From Olsenella_L kribbiana (lineage in GTDB: Bacteria; Actinomycetota; Coriobacteriia; Coriobacteriales; Atopobiaceae): DNA of 26,809 nt. The DNA lies in the NCBI RefSeq assembly GCF_036408795.1, contig NZ_JAZGJP010000023.1:1-26809 (forward strand). Direction: 5' to 3'. A model generated the notes under the pieces. It searched no databases and was not told the origin of the DNA. It saw only the letters and a program-made list of their open reading frames with translations. The position numbers were made by a program, and so were the translations under genes. The stretch's first letter is position 1. Each line of letters begins with the position of its first letter. Below are positions 1-7,980 of this stretch, piece after piece.

Positions 1-6
1 TGTGCC

Positions 7-123
7 GGCCAGCGGCCATGGCAGGGGAGGCACACCTGGTCCCATTCCGAACCCAGAAGTTAAGCCCCCGAGCGCCGATGGTACTGCGGAGTGAGTCCGT
101 GGGAGAGCAGGACGCCGCTGGTC
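7..123 (+). rRNA. rrf: 5S ribosomal RNA
   Basis: This is a structural RNA of the large ribosomal subunit. The conserved 5S core is readable around 40-60 (CCCATTCCGAACCCAGAAGT) and is followed by the typical GGTACTGCG...GGGAGAGCAGGACG stretch. The ends pair as helix I: GGCCAGCGGC at 7-16 against GCCGCTGGTC at 114-123. The length of about 117 nt fits the family. It is presumably the last gene of an rRNA operon whose 16S and 23S genes lie before the window. The ends may be off by one or two bases. Confidence 0.95.
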
Positions 124-144
124 AGCAGAGGGCATTCGTGCCGG

Positions 145-188
145 AGAGGGAGGGGAGCGCATCCGCGCTTCCCTCCCTCTGCCTTTAT
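145..188 (+). terminator. rRNA operon terminator
   Basis: A 16-bp stem pairs AGAGGGAGGGGAGCGC at 145-160 with GCGCTTCCCTCCCTCT at 165-180, with one G-T wobble and a four-base loop. A T-rich stretch (GCCTTTATAT) follows. It lies 21 bases after the 5S gene and most likely ends the rRNA transcript. Confidence 0.85.
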
Positions 189-201
189 ATGCGCAGCCCG
201 G

Positions 202-238
202 CAGAAGGGCCCCTGCATCATGCGGGGGCCCTTCCTGC
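202..238. terminator. Hairpin between convergent 5S and HD genes
   Basis: The arm around 204-217 (AAGGGCCCCTGC core) pairs with the arm around 221-235 (GCGGGGGCCCTT core). It lies directly after the stop codon of the reverse-strand HD gene, so it probably ends that transcript. No clear T run is seen on either side. Confidence 0.6.
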
Positions 239-243
239 ATCTG

Positions 244-723
244 CTATTCTGTCTCTGGCAGCTCGGGGAGACCGAACTCTTTTCTCAGTGCCTGGAAGCG
301 TGCCTTCTCCTTCTCCTTTACCGGCTTAGACGTATCGTTCAGGGTGTGGTGCATCACGTCTGCATCTTTGAGCACCTCATCGAAGGGGCTATCGATCCGA
401 TCCTTGCTGTCATGGTTATAGATGGCAGAACAGATCATATTGGTCTCTTCGGGGGTCGTGAGATTCAGCTCATCTAGTACCGTTCGGGCGAGTACTGCGC
501 CCCTGTGGGCATGGTCGCTATAGCTGCCCGTCTCATAAGCTGCGAGATCATGAAGCATTGCTGCCATAGAGGCAAGCTCAGCGTTCTGCCCGCGCTTCTC
601 GGCTATGAGGGTCGCCGCAAGGGATGCCCCATAAAGATGTACATATGCGCTTCTCCTGGTCTTCTGGTCCAGGGCATCAAGCCTGGCATCGACATAAGCC
701 CTCAGCTGCTTGAGACGTGACAT
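244..723 (-). CDS. HD-domain metal-dependent phosphohydrolase
   Basis: A soluble protein of 159 residues of the HD superfamily, whose members use a metal-bound His/Asp cluster to cleave phosphate esters of nucleotides or similar compounds. Candidate ligands are visible in order: H29 in the first helix, the H58-D59 doublet (MLHDLAAYE), H71/H73, H104-D105 (YNHD) and D120/D122 (LKDAD). The whole protein is one short HD domain with no sensory or membrane region. The start is supported by CCTAAGGAGG just upstream on the reverse strand. It is transcribed alone and converges on the rRNA terminator. The substrate cannot be told from the sequence. The N-terminal 30 residues are basic and helical. Confidence 0.85.
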   Translation of the reverse strand: MSRLKQLRAYVDARLDALDQKTRRSAYVHLYGASLAATLIAEKRGQNAELASMAAMLHDLAAYETGSYSDHAHRGAVLARTVLDELNLTTPEETNMICSAIYNHDSKDRIDSPFDEVLKDADVMHHTLNDTSKPVKEKEKARFQALRKEFGLPELPETE

Positions 724-909
724 GGTGCCTCCTTAGGACGAATATCTCCTTGTATCGTACGCTGAAGCAGGAAGAGGGGGCAGCGGTCCCGGCAAACGGC
801 CGCAAAGCCTTACAAGGCCTTTGGGGCTACGTTCGCCCTCAGCCCTGCATGTCCGATTGCTGATGGGGTATATCATGTCATCGGTCAGCTAACCCCTGAG
901 ATCTATGAG
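724..909. other. Divergent intergenic region, HD gene / fructokinase
   Basis: About 190 bases separate two divergent genes, so promoters for both should lie here. I see the reverse-strand ribosome-binding site at 728-738 and a forward GAGG at 907-910. No convincing -35/-10 pair or hairpin is visible to me. Confidence 0.4.
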
Positions 910-918
910 GTGATTGCA

Positions 919-1797
919 GTGGCACGTATCGGCGCACTCGAAGCAGGCGGCACAAAGATGGTCATGGCAATCGGCGATGAGGAAGGACATATCCTCGAGC
1001 GCGATTCGGTCCCGACGACAGCTCCTGAGGAGTGCGTACCTCCGATGGTCGAATGGTTCCGTGAGCGCAATATAGATGCTCTCGGTATCGGTGCTTTCGG
1101 CCCGACCTGCGTCGACCCCGCAAACAAGCTCTTCGGCTCCATCCTCGAGACCCCGAAGACGGCATGGCGGTACTACAACTTCAGGAATGCCTTCGTGGAG
1201 GGCCTCCATATCCCTGTCGGCTATGACACGGACGTGAACGTTGCCTGCCTCGGAGAGGCTGTCTACGGCGCCGCCAAGGGCCTTGACTACGTCGTCTACG
1301 TCACGATCGGCACAGGAATTGGTGCTGGTGTCATGGTTGAAGGCAAGCTCATGCACGGCATGATGCATCCTGAGGCCGGACACATCCTTCTGAAGAGGGA
1401 TCCTGAGGATACAGCTCCAAGCAGTTGCCCCTATCATGATGACTGCTTCGAAGGCCTTGCTGCCGGACCTGCCATCCAGAAGCATTGGGGAAAGCCGGCG
1501 GCTGAGCTTACCGACAATCCGCGCGTCTGGGACCTTGAGAGCTACTACCTTGCCCAGGGCCTCATGACCTACATTCTCTGCTACTCGCCGAAGAAGATCG
1601 TCCTCGGTGGTGGCGTCATGCACCAGGAGCAGCTCTTCCCGCTCGTCCGCAGCAAGGTGGCGCGCATGATGAACGGCTATATCGTGACACCCCAGATGCA
1701 GGATCTCGACAGTTATATCGTGTCTGCCGGCTGCAATGGCGACCAGGGCATCCTGGGCTCGCTCGAGCTTGGCAAGAAGGCGCTCGCCGAAGCATAA
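919..1797 (+). CDS. ROK-family fructokinase
   Basis: A cytoplasmic sugar kinase of 292 residues that probably phosphorylates fructose to fructose 6-phosphate with ATP. The N-terminus carries the EAGGTK phosphate-binding motif (8-13) typical of the YdhR/ScrK branch of ROK kinases. The catalytic Asp is D105 in DTDVN. The loop GTGIGAG (131-137) is followed by the ROK zinc site H155...C170-PYH173-DDC176, the CPYHxxC form characteristic of bacterial ROK fructokinases. The GTG at 919 is preferred because TGAGG lies at a good distance upstream. An in-frame GTG at 910 overlaps that site and would add three residues. It is transcribed alone and ends at a bidirectional hairpin. Mannose or glucose activity cannot be excluded. 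Confidence 0.88.
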   Translation: MARIGALEAGGTKMVMAIGDEEGHILERDSVPTTAPEECVPPMVEWFRERNIDALGIGAFGPTCVDPANKLFGSILETPKTAWRYYNFRNAFVEGLHIPVGYDTDVNVACLGEAVYGAAKGLDYVVYVTIGTGIGAGVMVEGKLMHGMMHPEAGHILLKRDPEDTAPSSCPYHDDCFEGLAAGPAIQKHWGKPAAELTDNPRVWDLESYYLAQGLMTYILCYSPKKIVLGGGVMHQEQLFPLVRSKVARMMNGYIVTPQMQDLDSYIVSAGCNGDQGILGSLELGKKALAEA

Positions 1798-1822
1798 AGC
1801 AGGACTGAGACAGTGCGAGATG

Positions 1823-1856
1823 AAGCATGCCCGTGCCGGAAGGTGCGGGCATGCTT
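1823..1856. terminator. Bidirectional terminator
   Basis: A perfect 11-bp stem pairs AAGCATGCCCG (1823-1833) with CGGGCATGCTT (1846-1856). The inner bases extend the stem. It lies between the convergent fructokinase and membrane-protein genes and can serve both strands. Confidence 0.8.
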
Positions 1857-1867
1857 ATCTAGACTAT

Positions 1868-2425
1868 CTAGATGGCAAGCGCGATGATGAGCGATATGAT
1901 GCCAATGCCTGCAAGCGGGAGGCACCCGCAGACGAAGGAGGCGAGCGGAGCAAGCTCGTAGTACTTCACATAGCAGAGAAGGCTCAGGAGGAAGCCGATG
2001 GCTGCAAGAATCGCGATGAGCGCGGCAGAAACGATGCGGTCCTGCGCTGCGAGCCCTGCGGCGCAGAAGAGCTCGAGTGCCAGCCAGGCACAGAAGAGGA
2101 CAAGCTCGGTCGTAGGGACCCGGCTGAAGAGGCGCTCAGTCACGAAGAGCAGGACCATGTAGAGCACGATGCCTCCCGCAAGCGCGATGATGCCGGCATG
2201 GGGAGGAGCGAGGATGCCTGCACCCTGGGCAATGCGCGTAGCGCCCAGAGCGCCCAGGATGACAGCCAGAATGATGGCTGCGATACCGACATAGCGGAGC
2301 GGACCTGTGGCTTCCTGGCCTCCCACCTTCGGCCAGAAGAAGATTGCCCACCAGGCAAGATAGGCGAGGCAGCATCCTGCCATCTGTGCGTGGCCGCATC
2401 TGATTGCTGCCAATGCTGCATCCAT
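1868..2425 (-). CDS. Six-segment integral membrane protein, unknown function
   Basis: A very hydrophobic protein of 185 residues with about six predicted membrane segments. They lie at roughly residues 14-31, 44-62, 75-93, 105-123, 130-150 and 158-183. There is no signal peptide, recognisable domain, or charged residue pattern typical of a transporter. GGGAGG precedes the ATG on the reverse strand and supports the start. It stands alone, divergent from phnD and convergent with the fructokinase gene. I do not recognise the family. The even spread of segments and short loops suggest a small multipass membrane protein of a lineage-specific group. Confidence 0.7.
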   Translation of the reverse strand: MDAALAAIRCGHAQMAGCCLAYLAWWAIFFWPKVGGQEATGPLRYVGIAAIILAVILGALGATRIAQGAGILAPPHAGIIALAGGIVLYMVLLFVTERLFSRVPTTELVLFCAWLALELFCAAGLAAQDRIVSAALIAILAAIGFLLSLLCYVKYYELAPLASFVCGCLPLAGIGIISLIIALAI

Positions 2426-2704
2426 TGTGTGCCTCCCTGCAACTGCATTCTGCCTTGTACCTTAGCAGCCTTTCGTGAAGCTTCCTGCGCATTTCGCGCA
2501 TACCTGCTTCCCATGTCATCTTCCTATTTGGCAATGTGCAGTTTGCGTAACAATCCGCAAACATAGTGTACGGGCCAGCAATTGGCACAATTCAGCCTGC
2601 CAGTAGGTGTATTCTCAGCACGGTATGTGCGCACGGGGCGCACTTTTGTGCGATTGCAGGAAGGCGCGGGGAGCGCCCAGATCCTGCGTATCGAAGGGAG
2701 AACC
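2426..2704. promoter_or_regulatory. phnD upstream region with inverted repeat and leader hairpins
   Basis: This region of 279 bases separates the reverse-strand membrane gene from phnD. It contains a perfect inverted repeat, GTTTGCG (2541-2547) and CGCAAAC (2556-2562), with an 8-base spacer, a plausible operator. Further down, GTGCGC (2627-2632) can pair with GCGCAC (2638-2643) ahead of TTTT. Alternatively CGCAC (2639-2643) can pair with GTGCG (2648-2652), so these two hairpins exclude each other. A third small stem, GGCGC/GCGCC, lies at 2663-2677. TTGGCA at 2528 is a possible -35 box, but no good -10 box is seen at normal spacing. Confidence 0.45.
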
Positions 2705-3793
2705 ATGTCGAAAGGTATCGTTTCGTCTTCGCTGTCCCGCCGTCAGTTCCTCGGCTTCGCAGCCGCAGGCGCGGCCGCAGCAGGGCTTGCTGGCTGCGGC
2801 AACTCCAGCTCGAGCAGCTCTTCTTCGAGCAGCGAATCCAAGACGATCGACACGCTGCACGTTGCATTCGTGCCCTCCAAGGATCCTGACCAGATCATCA
2901 CGGCTACCGATCCTCTGAAGCAGATGCTCATCGATGAGCTCGGCAACCAGGGCTACACCGTGAACGATGTCGACATCACGGTCGGCACGAGCTATGAGGC
3001 AGTCGGCGAGGGCCTGACCTCCGGTACTATCGACGTGGGCTTCATTCCGGGCGGCACCTATGTCCTCTACTCCGATGGCTGCGAGGTCCTGCTCACCGCT
3101 ACGCGCAACGGCCTTTCCATCGACTCCGACGATCCGAAGGACTGGAACGACCAGAAGCCGACCACGGCATCCGACCAGCAGGTCACGTTCTACCGTGCCC
3201 TCCTCATCGCTGGCCCGAGCGATGCCGGCAAGGCTCTCGGCGACAAGGTCAACAATGGCCAGGAGCTCAGCTGGGACGACATCAACGGCGCCAACTGGTC
3301 TGTCATGAGCTCGAGCTCTCCTGCAGGCTACATCTATCCGTGCCTGTGGCTCAACGACAACTACGGCAAGACGGTCCTCGACCTCACGCATGCTGTCCAG
3401 TCCGACTCCTACGGCTCCGCCTTCGCACGTCTCGCTTCCGGCCAGGTCGACGCTCTATGCGTCTATGCTGATGGCCGTCGCGACTATGAGTCCAAGTGGA
3501 CGTCCGACTACAGCCGTACCGCCAGCATCTGGGACGAGACGAATGTCATCGGCGTCACGAAGCCGATCTACAACGACACGATCTCTGCCTCCAAGGCCTC
3601 CAAGACGATGACCGACGACTTCAAGAAGGCCTTCTCCCAGGCCATGATCAACATCGGCAACACCGATGAAGGCAAGAAGGTCATTGCCATCTACAGCCAC
3701 AACGGCTATGTCGAGGCACAGGACTCCGACTATGATTCCGAGCGCGAGGCTCAGGAAATGGTCAAGAAGCTCAAGTCGAGCTCCAACTCTTAA
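2705..3793 (+). CDS. phnD: Phosphonate-type ABC transporter substrate-binding lipoprotein
   Basis: A solute-binding protein of 362 residues for a phosphonate/phosphite/organophosphate ABC importer, anchored outside the membrane. The N-terminus has a twin-arginine motif (SRRQFLG) followed by an Ala-rich core and a lipobox LAGC, then a Ser-rich linker. This predicts export by the Tat system and lipid attachment at the cysteine. The mature domain starts with LHVAFVPSKDP and contains TSYEAVGEGLTSGTIDVGF and a GGTYVL motif, as in the PhnD family. The ATG at 2705 is chosen because GAAGGGAG sits just upstream and the signal peptide begins there; the open frame extends upstream to 2582 without a reason to be used. 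It heads the phnDCEE operon. The ligand is not known. Confidence 0.9.
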   Translation: MSKGIVSSSLSRRQFLGFAAAGAAAAGLAGCGNSSSSSSSSSSESKTIDTLHVAFVPSKDPDQIITATDPLKQMLIDELGNQGYTVNDVDITVGTSYEAVGEGLTSGTIDVGFIPGGTYVLYSDGCEVLLTATRNGLSIDSDDPKDWNDQKPTTASDQQVTFYRALLIAGPSDAGKALGDKVNNGQELSWDDINGANWSVMSSSSPAGYIYPCLWLNDNYGKTVLDLTHAVQSDSYGSAFARLASGQVDALCVYADGRRDYESKWTSDYSRTASIWDETNVIGVTKPIYNDTISASKASKTMTDDFKKAFSQAMINIGNTDEGKKVIAIYSHNGYVEAQDSDYDSEREAQEMVKKLKSSSNS

Positions 3794-3802
3794 GGCATTC
3801 TG

Positions 3803-3871
3803 AACGCGTCGGTACCACTCCTGGTGGCCCGGCGCGTTTTTCCGAACGGGGATGCGTCTGGCGTCCCCGTT
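3803..3871 (+). terminator. Tandem hairpins between phnD and phnC
   Basis: The first hairpin pairs AACGCGTCGG (3803-3812) with CCGGCGCGTT (3829-3838), with an inner CCAC/GTGG, and is followed by TTTTT at 3837-3841. It is a textbook intrinsic terminator shape. The second pairs AACGGGGATGC (3845-3855) with GCGTCCCCGTT (3861-3871). Since phnC follows in the same direction, these probably lower downstream transcription or protect the phnD message rather than fully end the operon. Confidence 0.75.
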
Positions 3872-3901
3872 TGCATGCAGGTCTCATGACAGGATGGATA
3901 G

Positions 3902-4702
3902 ATGATAGAGTTCTCCCATGTGTCGATGCGCTACCCGAACGGGTTCGAAGCGCTCAAGGATGTCAACCTCACGATCGAGGACGGCCGCTTCGTCGCAATC
4001 ATCGGCCGCTCCGGTGCCGGCAAGTCGACCCTGATCCGCACGGTCAACCGCCTGAATCCGATCACCGAGGGCACGGTGACCGTCAACGGAACCGATGTCG
4101 GATCGCTCAAGGGCAAGGAGCTGCGTCGCTTCCGCCGCAAGATCGGCATGATCTTCCAGTCGTTCAACCTGATCACCCGTACAACCGTGATCAGGAACGT
4201 GCTGACCGCCTTCGTGCCTGATATCCCGTGGTACAGGGCCCTGTTCGGCATCTTCACGAAGGAAGAGAAGATGGCGGCACTCGAGTCCCTCGACAAGATG
4301 GGCATCCTCGACAAGGCCTACGTCCGCTGCGACCAGCTCTCCGGCGGCCAGCAGCAGCGTGTCGCCCTTGCGCGCACGTTGACTCAGAACCCTGAGATCA
4401 TCCTTGCAGACGAGCCGGTCGCTTCGCTCGACCCGATGACCGCCCGTCAGGTCATGGACGACCTGAAGCGCATCAACCAGGACATGGGCATCACGATTCT
4501 CCTGAACATCCACCACGTGGACCTCGCGCTCAAGTACTGCGACTCCGTCCTCGGCATCCGTGCCGGCGAGGTCGTCTACTATGGCCCTGCATCCGATGTG
4601 AACCAGGATGTGCTCGACGAGGTGTATGGCAAGGACGCCGAAGGCGACGAGGCACCGCTCATCGTGCCCGAGCTTTCCAAGGAGGCGGCCGATGCCCGCT
4701 AA
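3902..4702 (+). CDS. phnC: Phosphonate-type ABC transporter ATP-binding protein
   Basis: The ATPase subunit of the importer, 266 residues, acting on the inner face of the membrane. All nucleotide-binding motifs are intact: Walker A GRSGAGKST (35-43), Q-loop Q86, signature LSGGQQQR (146-153), Walker B ending in D170-E171, and an H-loop in NIHHVD. The N-terminal line (ALKDVNLTIEDGRFVAIIG) is typical of PhnC. The ATG at 3902 is the first possible start, as an in-frame TAG directly precedes it; the ribosome-binding site is weak. The stop overlaps the start of the next gene by 11 bases, indicating translational coupling. The C-terminal 20 residues are acidic and not conserved in the family. Confidence 0.93.
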   Translation: MIEFSHVSMRYPNGFEALKDVNLTIEDGRFVAIIGRSGAGKSTLIRTVNRLNPITEGTVTVNGTDVGSLKGKELRRFRRKIGMIFQSFNLITRTTVIRNVLTAFVPDIPWYRALFGIFTKEEKMAALESLDKMGILDKAYVRCDQLSGGQQQRVALARTLTQNPEIILADEPVASLDPMTARQVMDDLKRINQDMGITILLNIHHVDLALKYCDSVLGIRAGEVVYYGPASDVNQDVLDEVYGKDAEGDEAPLIVPELSKEAADAR

Positions 4703-5570
4703 GCACGCCAGCGCCAAGGTCCCCGAGACGATCTCGGGCGGCATTGCGCTTACCTGGTATGACAAGATATTCAAGCCGAAGACCGTGACGCTCGAAAACG
4801 GCAAGACCGTCACGAGGCGCGCTTCCCGCGGCCCTGTCATCGCTGTCCTCATCATTATCGTCTCTATCATCTCGATCCAGGTCACTGGCTTCGATATGAC
4901 GGTGCTGGCAGAGAATGGCGGACGCTTCTGGGACATCCTCTTCTCGATGTTCCCGCCCAACTGGGACTACATGCCATCCGTGTGGCAGCCGCTCTTCGAC
5001 ACGATCAAGATGTCGCTTTTGGGCTCCTTCATCGGATCTGTCCTCGTGATTCCGTTTGCTGTCGCCGCATCGACGAACATCGTCCACAGCAAAGTCGTCG
5101 TCGCCCTCATGCGCCTTCTGCTTTCGATCATCCGCACGCTGCCGACGATTGTCACGGCCCTCATCGCGACCTACATCTTCGGCCTCGGCACGCTTGCCGG
5201 CACGACCGCTATCGCAATCTTCACGTTCGCCTATGTCGGCAAGATCCTCTACGAGGAGATCGAGACCGTCGATATGGGTGCCTTCGAGGCAATGGAAGCC
5301 ATGGGTGCGAGCAAGGTCCGTGCCTTCACTTCCGCTATCGTGCCGCAGATCCTGCCATCCTATCTCTCGAACTGCCTCTTCTGCTTCGAGGGAAATGTCC
5401 GCTACGCGTCCATCCTCGGCTACGTCGGTGCAGGCGGCCTCGGCCTTGTCCTCAATGAGGGCATCGCCTGGCGCATGTATCCCGAGGTCGGCATGGTCCT
5501 CGTGGCGCTCTTTGTCACTGTCTTCATCATCGAGTCCATCAGCCGCGCACTGCGCAGGCGTCTGGCTTAA
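4692..5570 (+). CDS. phnE: Phosphonate-type ABC transporter permease 1
   Basis: A membrane subunit of the importer, 292 residues. After a hydrophilic N-terminus of about 50 residues it has a first segment (VIAVLIIIVSIISIQV) and then several more segments. The EAA loop that contacts the ATPase is EAMEAMGASKVRAFTSAIVP, near residue 200. This is followed by the YVGAGGLG motif common in PhnE. The start at 4692 is supported by AAGGAGG at 4679-4685. It overlaps the end of phnC and is followed after 12 bases by the second permease gene. The two permeases differ and probably form a heterodimer. Confidence 0.92.
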   Translation: MPAKHASAKVPETISGGIALTWYDKIFKPKTVTLENGKTVTRRASRGPVIAVLIIIVSIISIQVTGFDMTVLAENGGRFWDILFSMFPPNWDYMPSVWQPLFDTIKMSLLGSFIGSVLVIPFAVAASTNIVHSKVVVALMRLLLSIIRTLPTIVTALIATYIFGLGTLAGTTAIAIFTFAYVGKILYEEIETVDMGAFEAMEAMGASKVRAFTSAIVPQILPSYLSNCLFCFEGNVRYASILGYVGAGGLGLVLNEGIAWRMYPEVGMVLVALFVTVFIIESISRALRRRLA

Positions 5571-5582
5571 GGAGGTCCGCAT

Positions 5583-6395
5583 ATGGAAGAACGCATTCTC
5601 AAGGCATATGAGGACCGCCCGAAGGGCTGGCTCTTCGAGCTTGCCTGCGCCGTTGTCGTCGTTGCCCTGCTTGTCTGGAGCGGCTCTGCCGTCGAGGCAT
5701 CCGGCACGGGCCAGGATGGCGGACAGATCGCCCTCAACATCCTTGCCGGCATCGCGCATCCTGATACCGGCCTGCTCTTCAACCTTACGACCGGAGGCGT
5801 GCCGTACCTGCTCGTCGAGACGATCTGCATCGCCTTCCTCGGCACGGTCGTCGGCGCCATCATCTCGATCCCTCTGGCCTTCCTCGCCTCGAGGAACCTC
5901 ACCGGCAGGGTCGTCTCGAACATCGCCCGTCTCATCATCATGGCCGTCCGTACGGTGCCGCCCTTCGTCTACGGCCTCATGTTCGTGCGTGTCACTGGCC
6001 CTGGCCCCTTCGCTGGCCTTCTGACGATGTCGCTCTGCTCTGTCGGCATGGTCTGCAAGATGTACATCGAGACGATTGAGGATCTCGACTACCGCATCCT
6101 CGAGTCGCTCGACGCAGAGGGCGCAACGACGTGGCGCAAGATCCGCTTCGGCGTCATTCCGCAGCTCTCGAGCTCCTTCATTTCGACGGCCATCTACCGC
6201 TTCGATATGAACCTGCGCGACGCTACCGTCCTCGGCCTCGTCGGCGCTGGCGGTATCGGCGCTCCGCTCATCTTTGCAATGAACGCCTACCGCTGGAACG
6301 AGGCAGGTTCGATCCTCTGGGGGCTCGTCGTCCTGATCCTCATTGTCGAATACATCTCGACGCGTATCCGCACGCATCTGACGAGGGGTGTCTAG
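5583..6395 (+). CDS. phnE: Phosphonate-type ABC transporter permease 2
   Basis: The second membrane subunit, 270 residues, a diverged paralogue of the preceding gene. It has a membrane segment near residues 18-36, several further segments, a coupling loop ESLDAEGATTWRKIRFGVIP, and a LVGAGGIGAPL motif. TAAGGAGG overlaps the stop of permease 1 and gives a strong ribosome-binding site for the ATG at 5583. The next start codon abuts its own stop, so the phosphatase gene is co-translated with the transporter. Two adjacent phnE genes are common in phosphonate-type transporters of Gram-positive bacteria. Confidence 0.92.
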   Translation: MEERILKAYEDRPKGWLFELACAVVVVALLVWSGSAVEASGTGQDGGQIALNILAGIAHPDTGLLFNLTTGGVPYLLVETICIAFLGTVVGAIISIPLAFLASRNLTGRVVSNIARLIIMAVRTVPPFVYGLMFVRVTGPGPFAGLLTMSLCSVGMVCKMYIETIEDLDYRILESLDAEGATTWRKIRFGVIPQLSSSFISTAIYRFDMNLRDATVLGLVGAGGIGAPLIFAMNAYRWNEAGSILWGLVVLILIVEYISTRIRTHLTRGV

Positions 6396-7925
6396 GTGTC
6401 AAAGCTCCATATCGCATTCACGTCCGATACGCATGGACATATCCTCGATGAGGACTATGCAACGGGCAGACGTGCACACATGGGCATCTGCTGCCTCATG
6501 GACCCCATCCATGAATGGTGCTCTCATGGCGACTCCCTCATCGTCGATGGGGGAGACACCATGCAGGGCACGCCTCTCATGAAGGTCTGGCTCCGCGGCA
6601 GCCGCAGGGGCACGAATCCCTGTGCGCTTGCCCTGAACCGTCTTGGCTGCGAGTATGTGACGCTCGGAAACCATGACTTCAACTTCGGGCGCGACGTGCT
6701 TCAGCAGTACCTCGAAGAGCTCGATGCAGTCTGCGTCTGCGCGAACGTGCACGACGAGCGCGGGGAGCTTCCAATCGTCCCGTCCTCTGTCTGCACGCTC
6801 CCTTCGGGCCTTGTTCTCGGTATCACCGGCATCGTGACGGACTATGTGAATATCTGGGAGAGGCCAGAGCATCTCGAGGGCATCACGATCGAAGATCCCG
6901 TGTCGGCGGTGCAGCGCGAGGCAGCGAAGCTCCGCGAGGAAGCAGACCTGGTCGTCTGCATCTATCACGGCGGCTTCGAGGAGGACCTTGCCACCGGCAG
7001 GCGGCTCTCGAAGACGCGCGAGAATGCTGCCTGCGAAATTGCACGCACGGCCGATATCGACCTGCTCCTCACAGGCCACCAGCATATGGCAGTCGACGGC
7101 GTGAAGATTGCGGGCACCTGGTGCGTGCAGCCGCCAGCAAACGCTACGAGCTTCATTGCGCTCGAAGGCACAGACGATGGCTCTGGCTGGGTGTGGAGCT
7201 CAGATCTCATGGCGGCAGATGGTGCACCCGACGACCTGCTCAGCTCCATGCTCGCACCGCTCGCTGCCAAGACCGAAGAGTGGCTTGCCGAATCGGTGGG
7301 CGAGCTCGAGGCTCCGATCGAGGCTGAGGAGAAGCTCTCCTGCGCTCTCTCAGGCTCTGCCGTCGCCCATCTCATCAACGAGGCACAGATCGAGGCGAGC
7401 GGTGCAGATATCTCATGCACGGCACTGCCAAATGGCGCCACGGGCCTTCCGGCGAAGGTCATGGAGCGCGACATCTGCGCTGCCTATCCCTTCGCGAACC
7501 TCCTCATGAAGGCAGAGATCACGCGCGAGGTGCTGCTGTCCTCGCTCGAGCGCTGCGCCTCCTATCTCGAGCTTGGCCCAGACGGCAAGCCTCAGATATC
7601 AGACCTCTTCCTGCGTCCGAAGGTCGAGCACTATAACTTCGATCTCTATGAGGGGATCCACGCCGTTGCTGACTTGAGGCTTCCTGTCGGCAGACGCATC
7701 ACCGAGCTTACGATGGCAGACGGAAGTCCCGTACCCGAGAAGCTGACGCTTGCCTTGAACGACTATCGTTCGACCGGCACCGGCGGCTATGAGGCGCTCG
7801 GAGAGTGTCCGTCTGAGCCTGTCGGCTCCGACGAGGTCCCTGACATCATTGCGGCCTTCCTCAGGAAGAAGAGCCCCTATGTGCCCAGACGCACCTGCTC
7901 GCTCGAATTCATCTGGCAAGACTGA
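6396..7925 (+). CDS. 5'-nucleotidase / cyclic phosphodiesterase-like metallophosphatase
   Basis: A two-domain phosphoesterase of 509 residues. The N-terminal calcineurin-like domain has the dimetal motifs SDTHGH (D11, H13), GGDT (D54) and GNHD (N92, H93, D94). Further histidines lie in YHGG and TGHQH. The C-terminal domain matches the 5'-nucleotidase substrate-binding domain, with HYNFD...GIHAVADL resembling the CpdB/YfkN branch more than UshA. These enzymes release phosphate from nucleotides or 2',3'-cyclic nucleotides. There is no signal peptide, so this copy should be cytoplasmic, unlike most relatives. It starts with GTG directly after the permease stop (GAGGGG upstream), which ties it to the importer: it probably acts on the imported compound. 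Exact substrate unknown. Confidence 0.85.
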   Translation: MSKLHIAFTSDTHGHILDEDYATGRRAHMGICCLMDPIHEWCSHGDSLIVDGGDTMQGTPLMKVWLRGSRRGTNPCALALNRLGCEYVTLGNHDFNFGRDVLQQYLEELDAVCVCANVHDERGELPIVPSSVCTLPSGLVLGITGIVTDYVNIWERPEHLEGITIEDPVSAVQREAAKLREEADLVVCIYHGGFEEDLATGRRLSKTRENAACEIARTADIDLLLTGHQHMAVDGVKIAGTWCVQPPANATSFIALEGTDDGSGWVWSSDLMAADGAPDDLLSSMLAPLAAKTEEWLAESVGELEAPIEAEEKLSCALSGSAVAHLINEAQIEASGADISCTALPNGATGLPAKVMERDICAAYPFANLLMKAEITREVLLSSLERCASYLELGPDGKPQISDLFLRPKVEHYNFDLYEGIHAVADLRLPVGRRITELTMADGSPVPEKLTLALNDYRSTGTGGYEALGECPSEPVGSDEVPDIIAAFLRKKSPYVPRRTCSLEFIWQD

Positions 7926-7926
7926 G

Positions 7927-7963
7927 AAGTGCCGGGAAGAGACGATCTTCCCGGCACTTTTCT
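7927..7963 (+). terminator. phn operon terminator
   Basis: A perfect 14-bp stem pairs AAGTGCCGGGAAGA (7927-7940) with TCTTCCCGGCACTT (7946-7959), with a five-base loop and a TTTTCTCT tail. It ends the phn operon and may also end the convergent acylphosphatase gene. Confidence 0.88.
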
Positions 7964-7980
7964 CTGCTTGGCCCCTTTTC

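Noticed and set aside
1736..2566. Forward open frame of 276 codons opposite the membrane protein gene
   Set aside because: Its translation is a charged, Cys-rich random pattern without a ribosome-binding site. The reverse frame gives clean membrane segments and has GGGAGG before its ATG.
4659..6377. Reverse open frame of 572 codons across the phnE genes
   Set aside because: Long antisense frames are common in GC-rich DNA. Its Asp/Arg/Glu-rich translation mirrors the codon bias of the permease genes, and both permeases are clearly real.
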